This document shows, piece after piece, positions 1 through 7,722 of a stretch of DNA of 64,000 nucleotides. The position numbers and the translations under genes were made by a program. The notes under the pieces were generated by a model that worked only from the letters and a program-made list of their open reading frames with translations, was not told the DNA's origin and did not search any database. Source of the DNA: Chitinophaga varians (GTDB lineage Bacteria; Bacteroidota; Bacteroidia; Chitinophagales; Chitinophagaceae); NCBI RefSeq assembly GCF_014529945.1, contig NZ_JACVFB010000003.1, positions 744,001 to 808,000 on the forward strand. Reading direction: 5' to 3'. The first letter of the stretch is position 1. Each line of letters opens with the position of its first letter.

Positions 1-17
1 CATTACAAAATTATTTC

Positions 18-596
18 CTATTTCGGGAAGGTCATTTTGTAGTCTACCCTTATCTTTCCTTTGGTGATATCATCGAGTTTGCTTTTCAACATCCTGCGTT
101 TCAGCGGTTTGAGATGATCGATGAACAGCTTGCCGTCGATGTGGTCATATTCATGCAGAATGACACGGGCAGTAACGCCGGTGAAGGTTTTCTGCTGCGG
201 TTCGAAATTTTCGTTCACATAGGAAAGCGTCACCGTCTCGTCGCGGTATACGTCTTCCCGTACTTTAGGAATGCTCAGGCATCCTTCGTTATAAGCCCAT
301 TCCTTGCCACCGGTTTCCACGATGTGTGCATTGATAAACACGTCCTTCACTCCTTCATCTCCCGGATAATCGTTTTTCTCATCGTCTTCCAGGTTATCGA
401 TGATCTGTTTGCTGTCTACTACAAACAGACGGATGGATTTGTTTACCTGAGGGGCGGCAATGCCTACTCCGTTGGAGCCGTACATTGTTTCCCACATATT
501 GGCAATAAGTTCCTTCAACTGGGGATAATCGGGCGTAATATCTTCTGCTACTTTTCTCAGTACCGGATGCCCATATGCAACAATTGGCAATATCAT
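18..596 (-). CDS. def: Peptide deformylase
   Basis: This cytoplasmic metalloenzyme removes the formyl group from the N-terminal methionine of new proteins. All three family motifs are visible in the 192-residue product: GVGIAAPQ at residues 43-50, EGCLS at 104-108 (the Cys is a metal ligand) and HEYDH at 148-152 (two His ligands and the catalytic Glu). Length is normal for the family. The start is the first Met, followed by the usual ILPIVAYGHPVLR-type beginning. ruvX lies upstream on the same strand, separated by an AT-rich inverted-repeat element. Confidence 0.96.
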   Translation of the reverse strand: MILPIVAYGHPVLRKVAEDITPDYPQLKELIANMWETMYGSNGVGIAAPQVNKSIRLFVVDSKQIIDNLEDDEKNDYPGDEGVKDVFINAHIVETGGKEWAYNEGCLSIPKVREDVYRDETVTLSYVNENFEPQQKTFTGVTARVILHEYDHIDGKLFIDHLKPLKRRMLKSKLDDITKGKIRVDYKMTFPK

Positions 597-623
597 GATG
601 TTGTGCTGGTTTTAATTGATCTG

Positions 624-631
624 CAAAGGTA
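624..631 (-). promoter_or_regulatory. Possible -7 promoter element for def
   Basis: On the minus strand this reads TACCTTTG, matching the Bacteroidota -7 consensus TAnnTTTG, 27 nt upstream of the def start codon. No clear TTTG -33 element is seen at the expected distance, so support is partial. Confidence 0.4.
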
Positions 632-633
632 CG

Positions 634-735
634 ACATTTGGTTATTTTGATATTTCGATATTTGGTTATTTCATAGGAGCTACGCTGCTAAATGCCTAAA
701 TATTAAAATAAAAAATATTTAAATGATTAAATACC
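634..735. repeat. AT-rich intergenic inverted-repeat element 1
   Basis: The left arm (about 634-672) repeats units such as ATTTGGTT and ATATTTCG. The right arm (about 690-735) carries the imperfect complement (TAAATATT, TAAATGATTAAATA). The element fills the space between def and ruvX and resembles the elements at 1150-1278, 19305-19436, 54090-54212, 56945-57033 and 59493-59587. Confidence 0.5.
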
Positions 736-1148
736 TACATTTTATTTTGCAGGTACTCCTGTAAAATGATCGTTGCGCTGATTTCATCCACCAGGCCTTT
801 ATTCTGACGGTCCTTTTTTTTCAGCCCACTGTCGATCATACTCTGGAAGGCCATTTTGGAAGTAAAGCGTTCATCTACCTTTTTTACCGGCACCTGCGGA
901 AAGTTTTTCCGGAGAATACGGACACATTCTTCCACCAGCGGGGTGGCATGTGTAGCATTGCCATCCAGGTTTTTAGGTTCTCCGATGATGATCGCCTCCA
1001 CTTCTTCCGCTGCGAAATATTTTTTCAGATAAGGGATCAATTCATGGGTAGGGATGGTCGTAAGCCCGCTCGCAATCAGCTGCAGCGGATCTGTCACCGC
1101 CAGTCCGGTCCTTTTTTTTCCATAATCGATCGCCATTACACGAGCCAT
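735..1148 (-). CDS. ruvX: Putative Holliday junction resolvase RuvX/YqgF
   Basis: A 137-residue protein of the YqgF/RuvX RNase H-fold family, implicated in pre-16S rRNA maturation and, by fold, in Holliday junction resolution. The first acidic residue lies in AIDYGKKRTG (Asp8). The second conserved acidic site is in VDERFTSK (about residues 92-99) and the third in GLVDEISATIIL (about 118-129). Length fits the family. It lies between a UbiA prenyltransferase gene and def, all on the minus strand. Confidence 0.93.
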   Translation of the reverse strand: MARVMAIDYGKKRTGLAVTDPLQLIASGLTTIPTHELIPYLKKYFAAEEVEAIIIGEPKNLDGNATHATPLVEECVRILRKNFPQVPVKKVDERFTSKMAFQSMIDSGLKKKDRQNKGLVDEISATIILQEYLQNKM

Positions 1149-1149
1149 A

Positions 1150-1278
1150 TCATTTAGAAATTTTGATATTTGGATATTTGGATATTTAGAGAGCTGTTTT
1201 GAATATAGGTTATTTAGTTCCTGAAAGACTTATGCACAGTCAATTTCAAAATAATCAAATAACTAAATATCAAAATAG
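1150..1278. repeat. AT-rich intergenic inverted-repeat element 2
   Basis: The left arm (about 1152-1190) holds three near-copies of GATATTTG. The right arm (about 1240-1277) holds their complement (AATCAAATA, TAAATATC). The right arm covers the stop codon of the UbiA gene (1270-1272), so the element has invaded or grown into the end of that gene. Confidence 0.5.
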
Positions 1279-2133
1279 CAGCATGTCTGCAATGACAAAA
1301 ACGGCAAACAGCACGCTGGCAATGCCGTTGGTCGTCATAAACATCACATTGACCTTGCTCAGGTCATTGGGTTTCACCAGCAAGTGCTGGGATATCAGCA
1401 TGGAAATGAATACAGCAGCGCCTATCCAGAACAGCCAATGATAGTGCCCATATATACCGATGGTGATGACCAGTGCGGCCGCTATCACATGCAGCAGCTC
1501 CGAGAAACGCAACGCGCCGGAGAGGCCCAGCCATGCCGGGATGGAATTCAGCTGCTGCGATTTGTCAAAATCTTCGTCCTGCAGGGAATAAATAATATCG
1601 AAGCCGGACACCCAGCACAGCACCAGCACGGAAACCAGCACCGGCAACAGGGCAAACTCGCCGGTCACGGCCAGGTACGCTCCTATCGGCGCCAATGACA
1701 GGCCTACGCCCAGCACCATATGACACAGGGCCGTAAAACGTTTGGTATAGCTATATCCCAGCACCACCATCAACGCGATGGGCGACAGGAAAAAACAAAT
1801 ACGGTTAATAAACCAGGTCGTGAGTATAAACAACATCACATTGATCAGGATGAAGAACATGGCGTTCTGCGGGGAAATGATGCCTGCGGGGATCTCCCTT
1901 TTGGCCGTTCGCGGATTCAGCTTGTCAATGTCCATGTCCAGCCAGCGATTGAACGCCATGGCGGCGCTGCGGGCAAATACCATACACAACACCACCAGCC
2001 CGAAGGTAACCCAGCTGAAACTGCCCCCACCCTTCGTAGTGGCCATAAAATAACCTGTCAGTGCAAACGGCATGGCAAAGATGGTATGACTGAACTTTAC
2101 CAGCGACAGATACTTGTTAATAGTAGTAATCAT
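1270..2133 (-). CDS. UbiA-family prenyltransferase (quinone biosynthesis)
   Basis: An integral membrane aromatic prenyltransferase of 287 residues with about eight hydrophobic segments. Both Mg-diphosphate binding motifs are present: NRWLDMDID at residues 62-70 and DIIYSLQDEDFD at 179-190. Family members attach a polyprenyl chain to an aromatic acid in ubiquinone or menaquinone synthesis. The sequence resembles the UbiA-like subgroup found beside futalosine-pathway genes, so a role in menaquinone is likely in a Bacteroidota host, but the substrate cannot be read from this window. The start is the first Met, directly followed by the hydrophilic MITTINKYLSLVKFSHT beginning typical of the family. 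Confidence 0.9.
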   Translation of the reverse strand: MITTINKYLSLVKFSHTIFAMPFALTGYFMATTKGGGSFSWVTFGLVVLCMVFARSAAMAFNRWLDMDIDKLNPRTAKREIPAGIISPQNAMFFILINVMLFILTTWFINRICFFLSPIALMVVLGYSYTKRFTALCHMVLGVGLSLAPIGAYLAVTGEFALLPVLVSVLVLCWVSGFDIIYSLQDEDFDKSQQLNSIPAWLGLSGALRFSELLHVIAAALVITIGIYGHYHWLFWIGAAVFISMLISQHLLVKPNDLSKVNVMFMTTNGIASVLFAVFVIADMLLF

Positions 2134-2184
2134 ATGTAAACAGTTGAGCTAACAGCTCTTAAATATAACCTTATCGATACTGTA

Positions 2185-2727
2185 TCAGCGGCCTGCGACG
2201 GCCTTCAGTTTTACAAAGATATCCCAAACTACAATACCGGTGCTGACAGAAATATTCAGGGAGTGTTTCATGCCGGACTGGGGTATTTCTATACAGCCAT
2301 CGGCGGTTTTCATCACTTCCGCGTCCACGCCGCTCACTTCATTGCCGAACACGAGCGCCACGGGCTGGTCTGCTGGAGGGGTGAAAGCATCGAGCATCAC
2401 GCTGCCGGCGGCCTGTTCAATCGTAATAATCCGGTATCCGGCATTTTTCAACGCCTGTACAGCTTCCAGGGTAGTAGGGAAATATTGCCAATCCACCGTT
2501 TCGGTAGCGCCGAGGGCCGTTTTGTTAATATCACGATGAGGAGGCACCGGCGTATAGCCACACAACACAATGCCCTGTAACAGGAAAGCATCTGCGGTAC
2601 GGAACACGGACCCCACATTATGCATACTCCGTACATTGTCCAGTACCAGTACCAACGGCGTTTTATCTGCTGCCTTGAACTCGTCCACCGTTTTACGGCC
2701 CAGTTCATCCATGCTTAGTTTTCTCAT
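2185..2727 (-). CDS. TrmH/SpoU-family RNA 2'-O-methyltransferase
   Basis: A SPOUT-class methyltransferase for tRNA or rRNA ribose methylation. Motif 1 is MHNVGSVFRTADAF, motif 2 is LVFGNEVSGV and motif 3 is IPQSGMKHSLNISVST, the knotted SAM-binding region. I chose the Met at 2727 (MRKLSMDELGR, 180 residues). The open frame extends to 2835, but the extra 36 residues are not family-like and would overlap mutS and both promoters. The nucleotide target (tRNA Gm18 or another site) is not determined. It is divergent from mutS with 46 bp between start codons. Confidence 0.9.
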   Translation of the reverse strand: MRKLSMDELGRKTVDEFKAADKTPLVLVLDNVRSMHNVGSVFRTADAFLLQGIVLCGYTPVPPHRDINKTALGATETVDWQYFPTTLEAVQALKNAGYRIITIEQAAGSVMLDAFTPPADQPVALVFGNEVSGVDAEVMKTADGCIEIPQSGMKHSLNISVSTGIVVWDIFVKLKAVAGR

Positions 2728-2733
2728 GATCTG

Positions 2734-2741
2734 CAAAGATA
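2734..2741 (-). promoter_or_regulatory. -7 promoter element for the TrmH-family gene
   Basis: The minus strand reads TATCTTTG, a match to TAnnTTTG. It ends 6 nt before the chosen start codon at 2727, which implies an extremely short or absent 5' leader. It also supports the shorter start. No good -33 element was seen. Confidence 0.5.
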
Positions 2742-2761
2742 ACCGGATCGGATGAGTTTTA

Positions 2762-2769
2762 TATATTTG
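2762..2769 (+). promoter_or_regulatory. -7 promoter element for mutS
   Basis: The plus strand reads TATATTTG, a match to TAnnTTTG. It ends 4 nt before the mutS ATG at 2774, so the transcript would be leaderless or nearly so. A -33 TTTG is not evident. Confidence 0.5.
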
Positions 2770-2773
2770 CGCC

Positions 2774-5383
2774 ATGGCAAAAACGAAATCAGAAGAAACG
2801 CCACTGATGCTACAGCATAAGGCTATCAAAGACAAATATCCGGATGCAGTACTTTTATTCCGCGTGGGCGACTTTTACGAGACCTTCAATGAAGACGCTG
2901 TGATCGCCTCCCGGGTACTGGGCATTGTGTTAACCAAAAGAGCCAATGGATCTGCTTCTTACGTTGACCTGGCAGGTTTTCCCCATCACTCGCTGGACAC
3001 CTACCTGCACAAGCTGGTAAAGGCCGGACATCGTGTAGCCGTCTGCGATCAGCTGGAAGACCCTAAAACAGTAAAAGGTATCGTAAAGCGCGGGGTGACC
3101 GAAATGGTGACGCCCGGCGTGGCCGTCAATGACAAACTCCTGGAGAACGCCAGCAACAACTTCCTGGCAGCCGTTCACTTCGACAAAGACGTGACCGGAG
3201 TCTCCTTCCTCGATATATCCACCGGTGAATTCATCATCGCCGAAGGCAGCATTGAATATGTGGACAAGCTCCTGCAGAGCTTCCGTCCTGCTGAAGTAGT
3301 GTTTGCCCGCCAGCAACAGAAACACTTTAAAGCCACCTTTGGCGGCCGTTTTTATACTTACAACCTCGATGAGTGGATTTTTACCACGCAGTATGCGGAA
3401 GACATTCTGCTGAAACACTTTGAAACCCACTCCCTCAAAGGTTTTGGCGTAGAAGGCATGAATGCCGCCATCATAGCGGCCGGCGCCACCATGCACTACC
3501 TGAAGGACACCGAACATCCGCATCTGCAACATATCACCCGCATGCAACGCATCAGCCAGGAAGACTTCCTGTGGATGGACCGTTTCACCGTGCGTAACCT
3601 GGAACTGTTGCACAGCAGCGTGGAAAACGGTCATACCCTCCTCAAAGTGCTGGACAATACTGCCACCCCTATGGGCGCCCGCCTGCTCAAACGCTGGCTC
3701 GTATTTCCCCTGCGTGACATTGCCCATATCAATCAGCGACTGGACACCGTCACCTATTTCATCAAAGAAACGGAGCTGGCCCAAAAGCTGGTACATCACC
3801 TGAAACAGACCGGTGACCTGGAAAGGCTGGTATCCAAAATTCCGCTGCGTAAAATCAACCCGCGGGAAGTGATGCAGCTGGCCCGTTCCCTCGAACAGGT
3901 ACAGGCCGTACAGCACCTGTTGTTCAAAAGTGAGAACGACCATCTGTTACGCCTCAACGAAAAACTGGACATCTGCGCGCCTATTCTCAACAGGATTCTG
4001 AACGAAGTGATGGAGAACCCGCCGGTACTGGTGAACAAAGGCGGCGTTATCCGCGATGGCGTGAACGCAGAGCTGGATGAACTGCGTAACATCGCTACCA
4101 AAGGCAAAGACTATCTACTGCAGATACAGCAGAAAGAGTCGGAAGCTACCGGCATCCCTTCCCTGAAAATAGCCTTCAACAATGTTTTCGGCTACTACCT
4201 GGAAGTAACCAACACCCATAAGAACAAAGTGCCCGACACCTGGATCCGGAAACAAACGCTGGCCAACGCCGAACGGTATATCACACCGGAACTGAAAGAA
4301 TACGAAGAGAAGATCGTGGGCGCCGAAGATAAAATACTGGCGCTGGAAACGCGGCTGTTCGACGAACTGCTGGCAGCCCTTCAGCCCTTCATAGAACCGG
4401 TGCAGCAGGATGCACAGGTCTTTGCGCAGCTCGACTGCCTGCTGTGCTTTGCCCACAACGCCCTGCAATACAAATACCGCCGGCCGGAGATCACAGACGG
4501 TTATCAACTCGATATCCGCGAGGGTCGTCACCCGGTGATCGAAAGGGGCCTGCCGGCAGGCGAAAGTTATGTAGCCAACGATATCCAGCTCAATAAAGAC
4601 GATCAGCAGATCATCATCCTGACCGGTCCCAATATGAGCGGTAAATCCGCCCTGCTGCGGCAAACAGCCCTGATCACCCTGATGGCGCACATGGGCAGCT
4701 TTGTACCCGCCACCAGCGCAGAGATTGGGCTGACCGACAAAATATTTACGCGTGTAGGCGCTTCCGATAACCTGAGTGGTGGTGAATCCACCTTCATGGT
4801 AGAGATGAATGAAACCGCCAGCATCATCAATACCATCACGCCCCGCAGCCTGGTGATACTGGATGAAATTGGCCGTGGCACCAGCACCTATGATGGTATC
4901 TCCATCGCCTGGAGCATTGTGGAATACCTGCATGATATGACAGACCATCGTCCTAAAACATTGTTTGCCACACACTATCATGAACTGAATGAGCTGGAGA
5001 ACAAACATACGCGGGTGAAAAACTTCCATATCACCAATATGGAATCAGGTAATAAGATCATCTTCCTGCGTAAACTGGCGCCGGGAGGCAGCCGTCACAG
5101 CTTTGGTATACATGTGGCCCGCATGGCCGGTATGCCCCCGGAACTGATCAACCGGGCCAACGAAGTGCTGGCCAATCTGGAAGAAAAACACATCGATACT
5201 TCCTTACAGAAAAACATCAAAAATATTGCGACGCCTACACAGAAACTGCAACTCAACATTTTTGACGCCCACAGTGATACCTTCCAGCAGATCAGAGAGA
5301 AACTGGGCACTGTAGACATCAACAGGCTTACTCCTGTGGAGGCACTACTGAAACTAAGCGAGATCAAGGAGATGATTAATTAA
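2774..5383 (+). CDS. mutS: DNA mismatch repair protein MutS
   Basis: Recognises mismatches and small loops and recruits MutL. The 869-residue product has the full MutS order. The N-terminal mismatch-binding domain carries the F-x-E motif (GDFYE, Phe34 and Glu36), followed by connector, core/clamp and C-terminal ATPase. The Walker A motif GPNMSGKS is near residue 618, and the Walker B with signature LVILDEIGRGTSTYDG is near 693. FATHYHEL follows near residue 735. Length matches MutS1 rather than MutS2. It is transcribed alone and divergently from the TrmH-family gene. Confidence 0.97.
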   Translation: MAKTKSEETPLMLQHKAIKDKYPDAVLLFRVGDFYETFNEDAVIASRVLGIVLTKRANGSASYVDLAGFPHHSLDTYLHKLVKAGHRVAVCDQLEDPKTVKGIVKRGVTEMVTPGVAVNDKLLENASNNFLAAVHFDKDVTGVSFLDISTGEFIIAEGSIEYVDKLLQSFRPAEVVFARQQQKHFKATFGGRFYTYNLDEWIFTTQYAEDILLKHFETHSLKGFGVEGMNAAIIAAGATMHYLKDTEHPHLQHITRMQRISQEDFLWMDRFTVRNLELLHSSVENGHTLLKVLDNTATPMGARLLKRWLVFPLRDIAHINQRLDTVTYFIKETELAQKLVHHLKQTGDLERLVSKIPLRKINPREVMQLARSLEQVQAVQHLLFKSENDHLLRLNEKLDICAPILNRILNEVMENPPVLVNKGGVIRDGVNAELDELRNIATKGKDYLLQIQQKESEATGIPSLKIAFNNVFGYYLEVTNTHKNKVPDTWIRKQTLANAERYITPELKEYEEKIVGAEDKILALETRLFDELLAALQPFIEPVQQDAQVFAQLDCLLCFAHNALQYKYRRPEITDGYQLDIREGRHPVIERGLPAGESYVANDIQLNKDDQQIIILTGPNMSGKSALLRQTALITLMAHMGSFVPATSAEIGLTDKIFTRVGASDNLSGGESTFMVEMNETASIINTITPRSLVILDEIGRGTSTYDGISIAWSIVEYLHDMTDHRPKTLFATHYHELNELENKHTRVKNFHITNMESGNKIIFLRKLAPGGSRHSFGIHVARMAGMPPELINRANEVLANLEEKHIDTSLQKNIKNIATPTQKLQLNIFDAHSDTFQQIREKLGTVDINRLTPVEALLKLSEIKEMIN

Positions 5384-5914
5384 AAGATAGGGCGGAACTG
5401 TGGACACAGCCTGCCGCTTTTATATCTGATAAGCGTGATAGTAGCAGCAGCCGGCTACCACCCCGGTGCTGCTATATCTGGTCCTATGCTTGCCAAAATT
5501 AGGGTTAACGTTACGCATGCCGGTCTTTTACCGGATGGTAACCATATAGCGAGTTTCATTATCCGTCATGCAGATTTTATGAATATGGTATGATGGATCG
5601 TGTTAAAAGGAAATAAAAAGTTATTGCCCGGATGCTGTCCGGAAAAAGGATTCAACATCGATGACGTACAATTACAATAGCCCAACAAAGATATTATTCA
5701 CTGACGCTGATATGGTTGGTTAAATCTTCACCAATACCCAAAATTACTGCTTAATTGTAGGCCTATTTGTAGTAGTTCTTCAAAGTGATAGTCATAATAC
5801 TGCTATACTGTAGAATTATTACTACAGGAAAGACATTCCGGCATGTACACCGATAAGATTGAAATCCAACGTATACATTTGGGATCATAACCTAAGTTCC
5901 TTTAGGAGCGGGAA
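5384..5914. other. Intergenic stretch with an orphan hairpin
   Basis: No convincing gene was seen. The most structured part is a hairpin at 5442-5474: arm TAGCAGCA (5442-5449), a bulged G, CCGG (5451-5454), an 8-nt loop, then CCGG and TGCTGCTA (5463-5474). No T-run follows, so it is not a standard intrinsic terminator. A weaker GCGG/CCGC stem followed by TTTTAT (about 5392-5422) may end mutS transcription. Confidence 0.35.
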
Positions 5915-5958
5915 TAAAAAGGCGGCTGCCCCTTCTTCGGAACAGCCGCCTTTTATTT
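5915..5958 (-). terminator. Intrinsic terminator of the first SusC/SusD unit
   Basis: A perfect 8-bp stem GGCGGCTG (5921-5928) / CAGCCGCC (5943-5950) is flanked by A-rich and T-rich runs on both sides. Read on the minus strand it is followed by TTTTTATTCC, so it would end the susD transcript that stops at 5999. It may work in both directions. Confidence 0.85.
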
Positions 5959-5998
5959 TATCAGCAAACTTTGTTAAATAGCTGTACTTGCTATCATC

Positions 5999-7699
5999 CT
6001 ATTTTTTATCCCACCATACACGTCCGGTGAAATCGTTGTCGGCATTGCCGTACTCTCCGGTTTGTCCCATTTCGGTGATCGCATTGCGCCAGTTCACCTG
6101 GTTAGCGATGGTAGGCTGAGGCAGTGCCCAGCGACGAGGGATCACGACAGTTTGGCCAGCCACCTGCATGGGTTCAAATGCCAGGATACCACCTTCTTTC
6201 GGGATACCTGTTCTTTTCCAGGCGCCCCATGCTTCCCAGGGGGATTTGAACAGGTTCAGGAAGTTCTGAATGTTGATTTTCTCCAGGAGAACGTCGTTGG
6301 CGCCGGTGAAGGCTACCGCATCGTTCGCCATGTACTTGGTGATCGCAGCGGCGTCCAGCGGAGCATAGTCGCGGATTTTCGCTTCGCGGCCCATGTCATC
6401 GTATGCTTTGATGGAAGCTTCCACACCGTTGTTATAATAAGTAGCGGCAGTACCGGAGATGATACCTCTTACCGCCAGTTCCGCCAGCATGAAGCATTGT
6501 TCTGCATAGCTCAGGATTGGCTGCGTATAGCGGGCACCGTTATTGTTACCGTTTTCAGCGTCCAGGTCAAACAGGCGACGTTGTACGGCTGAAATAGTAT
6601 CCAGGGTACGAGTGACTTCCTTGCCGTTGAAGGTCATCGTATAACGTTTCACGTTAAAGATCACAGTATCCGCTTTCACGTTTCTTCTGTCAGGGCTGGC
6701 AGGCAGACCGAAATAACGACGTTCGTTATACTGCATGGAAGGGAAAACACCACCTTTTACGAGACTGTCCACCAGCTCTTTGGTATAGCTGTTTTTCTCA
6801 TAGAAGATGCCCAGACGGGGATCGCTGTTGTTGTACATGTAGTCCAGCATGTTTTTGCTGGCAGACAGCGGGTTGTTGTCCATAGCCCAGTTACCGGCAC
6901 GGGCAAAGCTCTGATCTGCGGAGATGAACTTCCACTCATCAGCATTACTTTCGAACAGACCGTTTTTAACGGCCATCGCGTCTGTAATGATAGCGGTAGC
7001 TTTATCCGGTGTTCTTTTCAGCTGGCGCATGGCCAGTTTGATACGGAGTACGTTACCCGCTTTCGCCCATTTGTTGATGTCGCCGGAATAGAAGATTTCA
7101 GCGTTGCCGGGAGAAGCTTGCCCGGAAAGGCCGCTCTGCAGGGTGGCAACCGCCGCTTTCAGTTCACTATCCCAGATAGGGAACATTTTCTCCTGCGTAT
7201 CGTAAGTAGGGGTATAGTTAGCATCGGAGCGTGACTGGAACGCATTGGTGTAAGGAATGCTGCCGTTGGCATCGGAAGCTCTCCAGGCGCTGTACACCTT
7301 CAGGATTTTAGCGATGGCCAGCACATTGCCATACTGTCCGCGTTCTGCTTCCGGTTTTTTTGCCACTACCGCTTCCATTTCCACGAGGTTACGACCGATG
7401 TTTTTATAGAAGGCGTTGTAGAAATCGTTGGTATTGGTTGGGCTGAAAAGGCCGGTGGGAGAAGCTCCCGGAGCTGCCACACCAAACTGCATCCACTTCA
7501 TCTGATAGGTGTATGCATCATAGAACCAGTCAAAATCACGGTCTACGATACCTTTTTCAGACTGGGTGATCAACATTTCCGGAGGAACGTCCTGGCTTAC
7601 CTGCGGATTAGTGTTGAGATCTTCAAAGTTTTTGGTACAGGCGCTCAGCATCATACCTGCTACTGCTACGCCCAATCCCCATTTATTTACATTTTTCAT
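5999..7699 (-). CDS. SusD/RagB-family nutrient-binding lipoprotein
   Basis: Surface lipoprotein that caps the SusC channel and binds ligand at the outer membrane. The 566-residue product begins with a lipoprotein signal ending LSAC (Cys21), followed by TKNFEDLNTNP, a very common start for the SusD-like_2 subfamily. Family-typical helices and the late segment ending GRVWWDK are present. It lies 23 bp downstream of its SusC partner and is followed by a strong terminator. No substrate-degrading enzyme is adjacent, so the ligand is unknown. Confidence 0.93.
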   Translation of the reverse strand: MKNVNKWGLGVAVAGMMLSACTKNFEDLNTNPQVSQDVPPEMLITQSEKGIVDRDFDWFYDAYTYQMKWMQFGVAAPGASPTGLFSPTNTNDFYNAFYKNIGRNLVEMEAVVAKKPEAERGQYGNVLAIAKILKVYSAWRASDANGSIPYTNAFQSRSDANYTPTYDTQEKMFPIWDSELKAAVATLQSGLSGQASPGNAEIFYSGDINKWAKAGNVLRIKLAMRQLKRTPDKATAIITDAMAVKNGLFESNADEWKFISADQSFARAGNWAMDNNPLSASKNMLDYMYNNSDPRLGIFYEKNSYTKELVDSLVKGGVFPSMQYNERRYFGLPASPDRRNVKADTVIFNVKRYTMTFNGKEVTRTLDTISAVQRRLFDLDAENGNNNGARYTQPILSYAEQCFMLAELAVRGIISGTAATYYNNGVEASIKAYDDMGREAKIRDYAPLDAAAITKYMANDAVAFTGANDVLLEKINIQNFLNLFKSPWEAWGAWKRTGIPKEGGILAFEPMQVAGQTVVIPRRWALPQPTIANQVNWRNAITEMGQTGEYGNADNDFTGRVWWDKK

Positions 7700-7722
7700 G
7701 TTGGTCAGTTGTTAAACGGTTA

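Noticed and set aside
2930..3943. Long open frame antisense to mutS
   Set aside because: It is opposite a well-supported mutS frame, has no family features and follows from the codon use of the real gene.
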